The translations under genes were made by a program, and so were the position numbers. DNA of 64,000 bases from Pseudomonas sp. CROZ-RG-20F-R04-15 (GTDB taxonomy: Bacteria; Pseudomonadota; Gammaproteobacteria; Pseudomonadales; Pseudomonadaceae), in NCBI RefSeq assembly GCF_022662375.1, contig NZ_JAKNQL010000003.1, forward strand, positions 310,001 through 374,000, written 5' to 3'. Positions 1 through 9,169 of the stretch are shown here, piece after piece. How positions within the stretch are numbered: position 1 is the stretch's first letter; the number at the start of each line of letters is the position of its first letter. The notes beneath the pieces were generated by a model. The model saw only the letters and a program-made list of their open reading frames with translations, did no database searches and was not told the DNA's origin.

Positions 1-665
1 ATTTGTCGGAAACGCAGAACTACGTGAATTTCTGCCGCGAAAAATACAACTGCCTGCCGGTGGAATTCGTCGCCGAACACGAATGGCTCGGCCCCGACGT
101 CTGGTTCGCCCATGCCGTGCATCTACAACCCGGTGAAATCCGCATGCTTGCGCAGACTGGAACGGGTATCTCCCATTGCCCGGTGAGCAACGCCCGACTG
201 GGCAGCGGCGTCGCGCCGGTGCCGCAAATGTATGAGGCGGGTGTGCCAATTTCGCTGGGCGTCGATGGCGTAGCGTCGAACGAGTCCGGCAGCATGGTCG
301 GTGAAGCCAATACCGCGTGGCTGATTCACCGGGCGGAACAAGGCGCGTCGGCGACCACCGCTGAAGATGTCATTCACTGGGGCACAGCGGGTGGCGCACA
401 GGTGCTCGGCCTCGGCGCGATCGGCACGCTCGAAGTCGGGCAAGCGGCGGACCTGGTGATCTACAGCCTCGATCACCCACGGTTCTATGGCTTCCACGAC
501 AGCGCTGTCGCGCCAGTGGTGGCGGGTGAACCGATCACCGTGAAATACAGCCTGGTCGGCGGCCGCGTGGTCGTCGATAACGGTGTGATTCCGGGGCTGG
601 ATATCGAACGCATGCGCGCCGAAGCGTGGGAAGGTGTCCAACAACTGATGGACGTCGACGACTGA
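1..665 (+). CDS. 8-oxoguanine deaminase-like amidohydrolase, C-terminal part
   Basis: This is the C-terminal half (about 220 residues) of an amidohydrolase of the AtzB / 8-oxoguanine deaminase group; the 5' part lies outside the window. Visible metal and active-site motifs are the HAVHL histidines, the HCPVSN segment and SLGVDG with the metal-binding aspartate, followed by the C-terminal beta-sandwich (QAADLVIYSL). Pseudomonas enzymes of this type hydrolyse 8-oxoguanine to urate and ammonia in the cytosol. The exact substrate cannot be fixed from this fragment; other members deaminate s-triazines or pterins. A REPIN follows the stop codon. Confidence 0.75.
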   Translation, partial: LSETQNYVNFCREKYNCLPVEFVAEHEWLGPDVWFAHAVHLQPGEIRMLAQTGTGISHCPVSNARLGSGVAPVPQMYEAGVPISLGVDGVASNESGSMVGEANTAWLIHRAEQGASATTAEDVIHWGTAGGAQVLGLGAIGTLEVGQAADLVIYSLDHPRFYGFHDSAVAPVVAGEPITVKYSLVGGRVVVDNGVIPGLDIERMRAEAWEGVQQLMDVDD

Positions 666-688
666 TTCCAATCCACCTCAACTTCAAT

Positions 689-778
689 GTGGGAGCGAGC
701 CTGCTCGCGAAGGCATACTGTCAGCCACTGCAACATTGACTGATCCAACGCTTTCGCGAGCAGGCTCGCTCCCACATT
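689..778. repeat. REPIN (inverted pair of REP elements)
   Basis: Two REP copies (GTGGGAGCGAGCCTGCTCGC and its reverse complement) face each other across about 35 bases, between the deaminase gene and the next small gene. This is the common P. fluorescens-group REP type, moved in trans by RAYT transposases; no RAYT gene is seen in the window. Confidence 0.9.
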
Positions 779-880
779 AAGCCGTCGCATTCGCGACTTC
801 CGGCTTTGTCGACTAACGTTAGTACCTCATCGGATTGAGCCCCTGCCAGCTACACCGGGCTCTTGATCAAGGAGAGACTG

Positions 881-1072
881 ATGACGTCGCGTCGCAACAT
901 CGAACAGACCTATCGCACCTGGTCCAGCCCGATTCTGCTGGAGCTGAAAAAACGTGAACACCAAATGGCGCCGGTCGAGCGTCAGGCACTTGAGAATGTT
1001 TTGCTGGAAAGGAGGTTGCTGGACATCGGCGGCCCGGAGGGTATTGAACGTCGTCGAAACAGCGGTGCCTGA
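881..1072 (+). CDS. small hypothetical protein (63 aa)
   Basis: A short ORF with a good ribosome-binding site (AAGGAGA at 869-875, six bases before ATG 881). The product is charged and probably helical (TWSSPILLELKKREHQM, then ERQALENVLLERRLLD), with no signal peptide, membrane segment or cysteine. It stands alone between two REPINs. I do not recognise the family. The ribosome-binding site and the ordinary GC-rich codon use are the reasons to believe it is translated. Confidence 0.5.
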   Translation: MTSRRNIEQTYRTWSSPILLELKKREHQMAPVERQALENVLLERRLLDIGGPEGIERRRNSGA

Positions 1073-1078
1073 CACTGC

Positions 1079-1177
1079 GCTTTCGCGAGCAGGCTCGCTC
1101 CCACAGGGTTTGAAGTTGTTCACAACATTTGTGTTCATCCGCAATCACTGTGGGAGCGAGCCTGCTCGCGAAGAGGC
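1079..1177. repeat. REPIN
   Basis: An inverted pair of the GTGGGAGCGAGCCTGCTCGC element with a loop of about 40 bases, lying between the small ORF and the convergent beta-propeller gene. Confidence 0.9.
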
Positions 1178-1192
1178 CGGTGCAGACGCCCA

Positions 1193-1825
1193 TCATTTGG
1201 GCCGACGCACCGCCCTCACCCGACCACTGTCGCCGCCACCGCAATAGAAACGATCGGCACCATCGGCTTCCAGCCCCGAAACCCCCGAACCCTTTGGCAT
1301 CTTCAGCGACTCGATTACCTTGCCATCCTGCGAATCGATCCGCCGCAGCTCACTCTCATCATCCTCCCAGGTGCCATGCCACAACGCGCCATCCGCCCAC
1401 GTTACCCCGGTGACAAACCGGTTCGACTCCAGCGTGCGCAGGATCTTGCCAGTCTGCGGATCAATCTGATGAATCTTGCGCTCGCGATACTGCCCGACCC
1501 ATAACGAGCCATCCGCCCAGGCCATGCCTGAGTCGCCACCATTCCCCGGGGCCGGGATGGTGTGGAGTACGCGGCCGGTGGCTGGATCGATCTTGTGGAT
1601 GTGGCGGTCGGCAATCTGGTACAGGTGCTGGCCGTCGAACGCAGTGCCGCCGTCAGCGCCAACCTTGATCGTGCGCACGGTTTCGCCACTGGCTGGATCC
1701 AGAGCGTTGAGCTGACCGTCGCTGGCGAACCAGACCTGCTGGCCATCGAATGTCACGCCGTGAATGCCTTTGATGTCATCAAAAGGACCGTACTCGCGAA
1801 GGACTTCTGCATCTGCTTGTTTCAT
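1193..1825 (-). CDS. YncE/PQQ-like beta-propeller protein
   Basis: A 210-residue protein made of about five repeats of 45 residues with the pattern G-V/M-x-W/F-x-DG-x-LW (GVTFDGQQVWF, GTAFDGQHLYQ, GMAWADGSLWVG, GVTWADGALWHG), each followed by I-D-P-x-T-G-x. This is a small beta-propeller as in glutamine-cyclotransferase-like or YncE-like proteins. There is no signal peptide, so it is probably cytosolic. ATG 1825 is chosen because AGGAAG lies just before it; an in-frame extension to 1864 has no such site. It sits 31 bases downstream of the regulator-like gene on the same strand and is probably co-transcribed. Ligand and function are unknown. Confidence 0.7.
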   Translation of the reverse strand: MKQADAEVLREYGPFDDIKGIHGVTFDGQQVWFASDGQLNALDPASGETVRTIKVGADGGTAFDGQHLYQIADRHIHKIDPATGRVLHTIPAPGNGGDSGMAWADGSLWVGQYRERKIHQIDPQTGKILRTLESNRFVTGVTWADGALWHGTWEDDESELRRIDSQDGKVIESLKMPKGSGVSGLEADGADRFYCGGGDSGRVRAVRRPK

Positions 1826-1856
1826 GGCAACTTCCTCGTGGATGTGTGGGTCCAGC

Positions 1857-3068
1857 CTAGCCATTGCCCAGTGACACCGGGAGTAACAAGATCGTCGCGA
1901 AACCCGGTAGCGGTGGCGTCATCCAGCGCCGCGCCCGGCCGACACCGAACGCCTGCACTTTGTCCGCCCGCGCCAGAGCCTCCAAGGCGCGTTGCACCTG
2001 GCGCTGACTGTTGCCCAACGCCAGTGCCAGCGCTGAACTCGACCAGGCCTCGCCGTCGGCGAGCAAAGCCAGTAACGCCGCGTATTTGTCTTCGACCGGC
2101 AGTGTCAGCAGTGCCAAGTCCTTGGCCATCAGCGCAAACCCCTTTGGCGTCGCGCTGATGTTTGCCAGCGGTGCCAACGCTGCACGCAATCGGCCGATTT
2201 CGACCCGCAGGCGAGCACGGTGCGATTCATCCGTGAGGGGAAAACCAAAGGCTGTGGCGAACAGCGTTTCGCGCGCCACATCGTCCGGCCAGGCTTGCGC
2301 AAGTAATCGTGCGAGATTGAACAGCACCGGCCGCGTGGCCAGCGTCACCGTCATGCCGGCACCGCGCACGCTATAGCGGCAGGCATCGATGATCAGTGTC
2401 GACGAGTTGAACAAAGCTTCAACCTGCGCCAGATTCACCCGTTGCGCCTGACCGGCAACGATCAGCCGCGCTGCCGGCGCAGCGAGCATGTGACAGGCGT
2501 GATCGACCTCGGCGCTCAGTGCGGCGATCCCGGCCTGTTGCGCCGCAGCCTGCGCCCGAGCCAGCGCCGCGCTGGCCTTGTGTGCCTGGACCCGACGCAC
2601 GGCGATTCCGGCGGCGATCAACTCATGAGCAGTACACAGCGCCGGCGGCAACGGCGCCGGGTCAGTTTCACCCAGCAACGTTTCGGCCTCATCCAGTTCG
2701 CCGATCAACAGCAACCGGCGAATCTGCAAATAGCGCGCGTGCGCCGCGTTCACGCCGTCACCGTGCTCCTGCAGGACCTGCCGCGCCGCCTCCAGCGCCT
2801 TCACCGGCCAGCCCAGATCCCGCGCTGCCAGCGCCACCTCGGCCTCGGCGACCACACAACGCGCCCGTGACAGCGGTTCATTGCTGCCGAACGCCTTTAT
2901 CGCCCGTTGCAACAACGCCTTGGCGCGGGGCAGATCACCGAGCTGAGCCATGGCAATTGCGCGCAGGGCCAGCGCTGGCGGGTCCTCACGCAGAGCGACG
3001 TAGTTCAACGCGCCTAGCGGGTCACCAGCAGACAGCGCGCGGCCGGCGGCGTTGATCAGCGAATCCAT
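1857..3068 (-). CDS. helical-repeat protein with C-terminal winged helix (putative regulator)
   Basis: A 403-residue protein. The N-terminal 200 residues are Ala/Leu-rich helical hairpins of the TPR type (GDLPRAKALLQRAIKAF, GWPVKALEAARQVL, GELDEAETLLGE). The last 60 residues read as a helix-turn-helix or winged helix (WSSSALALALGNSQRQVQRALEALARADKVQAFG). It is probably a DNA-binding protein, although no regulator family is recognised. It is divergent from vgrG across 130 bases and is followed by the beta-propeller gene. ATG 3068 has GAGGG about 13 bases upstream. An upstream in-frame extension overlaps vgrG and is ignored. Confidence 0.65.
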   Translation of the reverse strand: MDSLINAAGRALSAGDPLGALNYVALREDPPALALRAIAMAQLGDLPRAKALLQRAIKAFGSNEPLSRARCVVAEAEVALAARDLGWPVKALEAARQVLQEHGDGVNAAHARYLQIRRLLLIGELDEAETLLGETDPAPLPPALCTAHELIAAGIAVRRVQAHKASAALARAQAAAQQAGIAALSAEVDHACHMLAAPAARLIVAGQAQRVNLAQVEALFNSSTLIIDACRYSVRGAGMTVTLATRPVLFNLARLLAQAWPDDVARETLFATAFGFPLTDESHRARLRVEIGRLRAALAPLANISATPKGFALMAKDLALLTLPVEDKYAALLALLADGEAWSSSALALALGNSQRQVQRALEALARADKVQAFGVGRARRWMTPPLPGFATILLLPVSLGNG

Positions 3069-3198
3069 GGCTCGTCCGTCCCTCGGTGGCTGAATCGTGA
3101 GCTGAGTCTGATCGCTGATTATGGCGCGTTTGGACGCTTGATCGGCTGTTTCAGTTGTTGCAACATCGGCACAGCTTTTCCAATGGATGGAGTCGAGC

Positions 3199-5490
3199 AT
3201 GCTGGATGCAAACGCTAGCCACATTACCTTCACTGTCGAAGGCGCCAACGCCGACCTGCAAGTCCTCAGCTTCACCGGTCGCGAAGCCCTCAACGAACCG
3301 TTCCGTTTCGACCTCGAACTCGTCAGCGCCCGCCCCGACCTCAATCTCGAAGAGCTGCTGCACAAGCCCGGCGTCCTGACTTTCGGCCCGACCGGCGAAG
3401 GCAAGATCCACGGTCTGGTCTATCGCATCGAGCAAGGCGACTCCGGCAAGACCCTGACCCGTTACAGCCTCAGCCTGGTGCCACAACTGGCCTACCTGCG
3501 GCACAACCATGATCAGCAGATCTTCCAGCAACTGAGCGTGCCGAAGATCATCGCTCAGGTCCTTGAAGATCGCGGCATCCTTGCCGACGCCTACAGCTTC
3601 CAGCTCGGCGCCGAATATCCGGAACGCGACTACTGCGTGCAGTACGACGAATCCGACCTGCATTTCATCCAGCGCCTGTGCGAAGAAGAAGGCATTCACT
3701 TCCACTTCCAGCACAGCAGCAGCGGCCACAAACTGGTGTTCGGCGACGACCAGACCGTGTTCCGCAAACTGAAACCGGTGAGCTACCAGCAAGACTCCGG
3801 CATGGCCGCCGACAAACCGGTGATCAAGCGCTTCAACCTGCGCCTGGAAACCCGCACCACCCGCGTCAGCCGCCGCGACTACGACTTCGAAAAACCGCAG
3901 ATCCTCCCCGAAGGCGCGGTCAAAACCGAGTTCGCCCCGGACCTTGAGGACTACGACTACCCCGGCCGCTTCACCACCCGCGAGCGCGGCAAGTTCCTTT
4001 CCACCCGCGCGCTCGAGCGTCATCGCAGCGACTACAAACTCGCCGAAGGCAAAGGTGACGAACCGACCCTCACCAGCGGCCATTTCCTCACGCTGGCCGA
4101 ACACCCGCGCGCCGAATGGAACGACCTGTGGCTGCTGCTGGAGGTCTTCCACGAAGGCAAACAGCCGCAAGTGCTCGGCGAAAACGTCACCAGCGACGTC
4201 ACCGACCACAAAAGCGATTTCCACCAGGGCTACCGCAACAGCTTCCTCGCCACCCCGTGGGACGCGCACTACCGCCCTGCCCTTGAACACCCGAAACCAA
4301 AAGTCCTCGGCAGCCAGACCGCCGTCGTCACCGGCCCGGCGGGCGAAGAAATCCACTGCGACCAGTACGGCCGCATCAAAGTGCAATTCCACTGGGACCG
4401 CGACGGTCAGTCCAACGACAAAACCACCTGCTGGATGCGCGTCGCCAGCGGCTGGGCCGGCGCAGCGTACGGCGGCATTGCCATCCCGCGCATCGGCATG
4501 GAAGTCCTCGTCACCTTCCTTGAAGGCGATCCCGATCAGCCACTGGTGACCGGTTGCCTGTACCACAAGGAAAACGTCGTCCCCTACGACCTGCCGGCCA
4601 ACAAGACCCGCAGCACCTTCAAAACCCTGAGTTCACCGGGCGGCAAGGGCTACAACGAGTTCCGCATCGAGGACAAGAAAGGTGTAGAGCAGATCTACAT
4701 CCACGCCCAGCGCGACTGGGACGAGAACATCGAGCACGACCAGAAGATCCGCGTCGGCAACGAACGGCACGACACCGTCGAAGCCAACACGCTGAGCGAA
4801 TTCAAGGTTGAAGAGCATCGGATTACGCATCTGGATCGAATCAGCGAGATGCGTGCGGATGATCACCTGACCGTCGGTGTCACCCAGCACCTAAAAGTGG
4901 GGACTGCGCAGTTTGTCGAAGCCGGGTCAGAAATCCATTACTACGCCGGCCAGAAAGTGGTGGTCGAAGGCGCAATGGAACTCACGGCCAAGGCTGGCGG
5001 GAGTTTTGTGAAGGTCGACGCCGGTGGTGTGACCATCAGCGGCGCGGAAGTGAAGATCAATACCGGCGGCTCGCCGGGCGTGGGGACCGGGATCGGGATT
5101 CTTGCTCCGCTGATTCCCGGACTGGCGGCGACTGACATGGCCGGCAACTTGATGGAACGGGCCAAAACCAATCCCACCTGGCTTGAACTGAACCTGCACT
5201 ACGACAATCTCGAACCCGTACCCGGCGCGTCTTATCGCGTTGAATTCGCCGATGGTTCGACTCGCGAAGGTGTGCTCGACAGCGACGGATTCGCCCGGCT
5301 GGAAGACGTGCCAAAAGGCCCCGCCAAAGTCTATTACGGTGAAGCCCCTCGTCCCTATGATCGTCCGGCAGTGGCCGTGGTTGACGCTTCTGACGACAAA
5401 ATCGACGAAGATCTGCGAAAACTGGGTCTCGACCCCGCCACCGTTGATCTACAGGCATTGGTCGAAAAAGCCGCAGGGAGGCTGGCATGA
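3199..5490 (+). CDS. vgrG: type VI secretion spike protein VgrG (TssI)
   Basis: A 763-residue VgrG, the trimeric tip of the type VI secretion tube. The N-terminal gp27-like part begins FTVEGANADLQVLSFTG; the gp5-like OB fold shows DQYGRIKVQFHWDRDG and GMEVLVTFLEGDPDQP. A DUF2345-type needle region (HLKVGTAQFVEAGS, GGSFVKVDAGGVTISG) follows, and then a C-terminal extension of about 100 residues (LNLHYDNLEPVPGASYRVEF), probably the docking site for the next gene's product. ATG 3199 has GGATGGAG just upstream; ATG 3187 is the alternative. The stop overlaps the next start (ATGA). There are no core tss genes, PAAR or adaptor genes here, so this is an orphan vgrG island. Confidence 0.95.
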   Translation: MLDANASHITFTVEGANADLQVLSFTGREALNEPFRFDLELVSARPDLNLEELLHKPGVLTFGPTGEGKIHGLVYRIEQGDSGKTLTRYSLSLVPQLAYLRHNHDQQIFQQLSVPKIIAQVLEDRGILADAYSFQLGAEYPERDYCVQYDESDLHFIQRLCEEEGIHFHFQHSSSGHKLVFGDDQTVFRKLKPVSYQQDSGMAADKPVIKRFNLRLETRTTRVSRRDYDFEKPQILPEGAVKTEFAPDLEDYDYPGRFTTRERGKFLSTRALERHRSDYKLAEGKGDEPTLTSGHFLTLAEHPRAEWNDLWLLLEVFHEGKQPQVLGENVTSDVTDHKSDFHQGYRNSFLATPWDAHYRPALEHPKPKVLGSQTAVVTGPAGEEIHCDQYGRIKVQFHWDRDGQSNDKTTCWMRVASGWAGAAYGGIAIPRIGMEVLVTFLEGDPDQPLVTGCLYHKENVVPYDLPANKTRSTFKTLSSPGGKGYNEFRIEDKKGVEQIYIHAQRDWDENIEHDQKIRVGNERHDTVEANTLSEFKVEEHRITHLDRISEMRADDHLTVGVTQHLKVGTAQFVEAGSEIHYYAGQKVVVEGAMELTAKAGGSFVKVDAGGVTISGAEVKINTGGSPGVGTGIGILAPLIPGLAATDMAGNLMERAKTNPTWLELNLHYDNLEPVPGASYRVEFADGSTREGVLDSDGFARLEDVPKGPAKVYYGEAPRPYDRPAVAVVDASDDKIDEDLRKLGLDPATVDLQALVEKAAGRLA

Positions 5491-7057
5491 GCGAACAAGC
5501 AAGCAGCAACGACGACCGCACCGGGGCTTATCAGGAAGCGGCTATCGAACTGGGCAAAGGCATTGCGATGGGTGCGGTGCCGTTTCTGGGCCAGGCCATT
5601 GACGTGTACGACACCATCGAGTCCGCCGTTCTGCTGTACAAATCGGACACGCCCGGAGCCAAGGAGATGCCCAGTTCGACTTGCTCCTGGCAGTGATCGG
5701 CTGGATACCCGGCGCGGGTGACGGCTTGAAAAAAAGCATGCGTATCGTCAACCGCAACCCTCAACGATTCGCCCCGGTGTTGTTCGATCTGCTGCGGTTC
5801 GTTCTGCAGGAATGCGGCATCAAGACCAGTCCGGAAGAACTCCTGTCACGTATTTTCAACGCCGGCAAACTGCGTGCAGAAATGGACGACATCATTTCCG
5901 CGATCAGAAGTTCCTCTGTTTACAAGGGCTCGCCGGGTTGGGTTCAAACCGCCGTGGTGACCGTCCTCGCTACCGCCCGAGACAACATGCCGGCGATGCT
6001 TGGCATTGTTGAAAAACGCCTGATCAAATGGAAAGGCATGCAGCGCAACAGCTCCGCCGCCTCGTCCGGCACCAGTCACCCGCGGCGCGCGGAAAAACCC
6101 GCCAACCGCGATTCCTCCGTCGGCACTCAAGGCAAGGACGGCGCCAGCGGCACCCACTCCAACCGTGTCGAATCCTCCAAGGTCGGCGTTCAGGCGCCTT
6201 CGAGCATTTTGAATGAAGGCTTGGGCGTCAGCGGCGAACATATCGCCGATTACATCTGCGCAGTCGAATTCGGTTGGGGCAAGGATTGGGATGGGCATGA
6301 CAAGGGGGCAGATGGCAAATGGCTGGAAGGGCTGCCGGGTGCCACGAAAACCGGAAAACTCTCTTCGGGAGGCTGCCCTAAAGCCAGGCATGTCCTTTAC
6401 AAACTGTCTGACGGCGCCAATGGAACCGGTATCGACGCGGTCTGGCGCGCGAAGCCAGCGAACAATGGCGGCGAAAAATTCGCGATTGTCGAAGCGAAGG
6501 CGAGCCGCGAAGAAGATGCACCAAAATTCATGCGTAGAGCCAATAACACTCGAAAACCCGGCATCGCCTCCAAACTGGGAGAATCGGGCATAGCGGGCGT
6601 AACGCGCATCGCCGACGCAAGCCAACTGCTTGAACCGATCGAAGATACCCCTGAGGCCGGTGACAGTAAGCCCTCAACGTCGATGAGAACCGGAAAAAAC
6701 AAACCACAGGCATCCAGCCGCTCACCCGCGCCCTCTGCCAAGATCAAAGAAATACTGGTTCAAATGAGCAGTCAGTGGATCACCCAAAACCTGAACAAGG
6801 CTGTGGCTGGTCGCGCACTTGCCGCACAGGTCCTGGCCTCTTACAGTCGCCATCTGTTTTATTCCCCGCTTTATCATTCCAGCGCAAGCCCGAAAGACCA
6901 TGCCGAAGCGCGGTTTCAGAATCTTGCAGAAAGCACCCATCGCACACACAAGGCGTTTCATTACAACGAAACCGAGGTGAAAGCGGCTGTAAACAAGCGC
7001 AAAAAATCCTTGGCAAAAAAATACGGTGCGAGGGACTCCCTCAAGCTTGAGGCATGA
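5487..7057 (+). pseudogene. type VI effector with PD-(D/E)XK DNase-like toxin domain, frameshifted
   Basis: Two overlapping frames make up one 523-residue effector if a single base is restored near 5666. Frame 1 (5487-5696) encodes MSEQASSNDD...KSDTPGAKE and then runs into a stop. Frame 2 carries on from GAT 5666 (DAQFDLLLAVIGWIPGAGDG) to 7057. The N-terminal 150 residues are a VgrG-linked delivery region, possibly the FIX marker domain. The C-terminal toxin has GIDAVWRAK and then FAIVEAKAS, that is D317...E336-x-K338 in restored numbering, the signature of PD-(D/E)XK nucleases. The DUF1911-type immunity gene that follows suggests the PoNe DNase family. The start overlaps the vgrG stop. As sequenced, the toxin is not made in one frame; sequencing error or programmed slippage is not excluded. 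Confidence 0.75.
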
Positions 7058-7062
7058 CATCA

Positions 7063-8004
7063 ATGAGCAAACGCCAGAAATTCTTCTCTGATCATCAGTA
7101 CAACCACTTCCTGAAAGAACATGACGAAGTCATCGAGTTCTTCAAGACCAATCGTTTCAAATCCGACTCCGATGAAGAAGAAGCATCCCAGCGTGCCCGA
7201 TACTTCCAAAGTCTGGCTTTGGACAAATTGTTGGCAACTTACACCGCAGGAGTGGACGTTGAGTCTCTGGTTCCGTTACTTGAGGACCTGATCGAAAAAT
7301 ATGAAGTGCGCCAGCAAACCCTCGCCGACTTCGAAGGAGCGCCACAGATTTCTCCGTTGGCTATCGATGACTGGCCAGATCAGTACGAAGAAGCTGTGCA
7401 AGTAATCGGTCTGTGTATTCTGCTGCACCGTAACGACTTGCTCATACGCTTTGTCAAAATGCTGGACAACGCAGGTTATGCCGGGGACGACACGCTATTC
7501 GAAGACCTGTTGAAGAAGGTACTGCCCAACCGTCATGACGTTGACCAGTGGTATCACGACGTATACACCCCGCTAATACAAGCAATCTACGCCGACACGC
7601 GCGAAGAGGCATCCGCCCTGCTGAAAAAGTATTGCCAGGGCTGGTACCCCGCTTTTAAACAAGCACCGTGGCACGACACTCATTTACAAGGAGAAGACGG
7701 CAATTACGTTGGCTATTGGGCAATCGAGGCCGCCGCCATCGCGTTTTTGTATGGCATCGACGACAGCAAAGTCGACCATATGGTTTATCCAAAAGATCTG
7801 GTCGACTATGCGAGAAATCACCAAAGCCCACGAGTGACACAAGTTGGCCGAATCGTTGCCGGCGATGCATGCAGCCGGACCGGCTATTGGTTCACTCCTG
7901 CTCAGGCGAACTCCCGCCGTCATTTCCAACAGGGTGAACTCATGCCGAAGATCAACGACTCCAATTGGGGCGATACGCTTTGGTATTGGTCGGGGGAAGT
8001 TTGA
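7063..8004 (+). CDS. PoNi-like (DUF1910/DUF1911) T6SS immunity protein
   Basis: A 313-residue soluble acidic protein. The N-terminal helical half (EEAVQVIGLCILLHRNDLLI) and the segment YVGYWAIEAAAIAFLYGIDDS match DUF1910/DUF1911, the immunity family of PoNe DNase effectors. The last 45 residues form a separate module (CSRTGYWFTPAQANSRRHF...WGDTLWYWSGEV) that reappears at the end of the next gene product. It begins at or overlapping the effector stop: ATG 7054 overlaps it, while ATG 7063 is preferred because GAGG lies ten bases upstream. It presumably neutralises the adjacent DNase in kin cells. Composition is more AT-rich than the core genome. Confidence 0.8.
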   Translation: MSKRQKFFSDHQYNHFLKEHDEVIEFFKTNRFKSDSDEEEASQRARYFQSLALDKLLATYTAGVDVESLVPLLEDLIEKYEVRQQTLADFEGAPQISPLAIDDWPDQYEEAVQVIGLCILLHRNDLLIRFVKMLDNAGYAGDDTLFEDLLKKVLPNRHDVDQWYHDVYTPLIQAIYADTREEASALLKKYCQGWYPAFKQAPWHDTHLQGEDGNYVGYWAIEAAAIAFLYGIDDSKVDHMVYPKDLVDYARNHQSPRVTQVGRIVAGDACSRTGYWFTPAQANSRRHFQQGELMPKINDSNWGDTLWYWSGEV

Positions 8005-8005
8005 G

Positions 8006-9163
8006 TTGAAGTCCGTCCTTCAGGACGAAGGCTCAATCAGGGAGAGCTTGAACAAACTGAGTGAACAATCTGCGAACCTGACATTTGAGCTACCCGACAA
8101 CACCCCCGTTGTACGACTCGGGCTGATCGCAACCCTCTACTTCAAGGAAGGCTACTCGCTGCAAAGCAAGCGCAATGTCATGCAATGCTTCACCCGATTC
8201 AAGGAAGAGTTCGGCCAACATCTGAAGGGTCAGTTCGACGACCGCTACAAGAAGCTGACAGATTCCGGATTCAGCAAAACCCAGGAAAAAATCCGCGAGT
8301 CAGGGCCGAACGAACAATACGAATGGCACATCAGCAGCGCCGCAACCGCGAACGAAGCTGCTGCGTACAGCCTGTCCGCACTGAACTCGTTCGAGGTGCA
8401 TGGCGATCAAAAACGCTCATACCTGAAGATGACATTGCCCTGGAGTTTCCTGAAAGAGCCCGATGGCGTCGCGCGCTTTCAAGAATGGCTGGTTTACTTG
8501 TGCGATCAGGTTGAAGCCGAACATGGCTACGGCGGACTTTCGAGCATACTGCCCTACGACTTCGATCGTTACATGCCCATGGAATTTCAACTGGCGCAGC
8601 AATATGTCGGTCTGGAAGTTGACTCAATGGTGCACAACTTCAAACGAGAACTGCTTGATCACATCAAAGGTGTCAACTGGTACACCATTGTTGGCACTCG
8701 ATTTACCGAGCAACTGGGAGGCAAAGACGGATTACGCCACGCCTTCAGCGGACGTGGCGACGTCGAGATGCTGGATTATCAGGGCGGAGTGATCATTCGC
8801 GCCGGCGCTTTACCCGAACTGGGCGCTATCCATGAACCTCTACCCGTCACCTACGTAGCGGTGAACCGTGTTTTGAAACAGCTTCGTAATCCAAAACCCG
8901 ATCAACTGCACACTTATTCACCCTACGGTAACTGCTTCGAACAAGACAGTACCGAGCGCTGGTACGCGCGATTCGACCAAGACGATGCGCATTCGAAAAC
9001 TCCAGCACGAATAGAGGCCGGTCAGCCTTGTAGCGCCGCGGGTTATTGGTTCAGCCCTGCACAGGCAAACTCCCGACGTTACTTCGATTTGGGGGAAATC
9101 ATGCCTCGGTTCAGTGGCTCGAATTGGGGCGATACGCTTTGGTATTGGTCGGGGGAAGCGTGA
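8006..9163 (+). CDS. DUF3396-domain T6SS immunity protein (TsiT-like)
   Basis: A protein of about 385 residues with the DUF3396 pattern (VRLGLIATLYFKEGYSLQSK, LPWSFLKEP, LPYDFDRYMPMEFQLAQQY, YTIVGTRFTEQLGG). DUF3396 proteins are often encoded beside type VI nuclease effectors, as in the TseT-TsiT pair. TTG 8006 is chosen because GGGGGAAG ends seven bases upstream and the previous stop is one base away; TTG 8048 is an alternative. The C-terminus (GYWFSPAQANSRRYF...WGDTLWYWSGEA) duplicates the end of the preceding immunity protein. Either it is a second immunity protein for the same effector or an orphan against a lost toxin. Confidence 0.75.
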   Translation: MKSVLQDEGSIRESLNKLSEQSANLTFELPDNTPVVRLGLIATLYFKEGYSLQSKRNVMQCFTRFKEEFGQHLKGQFDDRYKKLTDSGFSKTQEKIRESGPNEQYEWHISSAATANEAAAYSLSALNSFEVHGDQKRSYLKMTLPWSFLKEPDGVARFQEWLVYLCDQVEAEHGYGGLSSILPYDFDRYMPMEFQLAQQYVGLEVDSMVHNFKRELLDHIKGVNWYTIVGTRFTEQLGGKDGLRHAFSGRGDVEMLDYQGGVIIRAGALPELGAIHEPLPVTYVAVNRVLKQLRNPKPDQLHTYSPYGNCFEQDSTERWYARFDQDDAHSKTPARIEAGQPCSAAGYWFSPAQANSRRYFDLGEIMPRFSGSNWGDTLWYWSGEA

Positions 9164-9169
9164 GTGAAT

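Noticed and set aside
3187..3404. N-terminal extension of the winged-helix regulator through the start of vgrG
   Set aside because: It overlaps vgrG in antisense, reads like non-coding sequence, and ATG 3068 gives a sensible protein.
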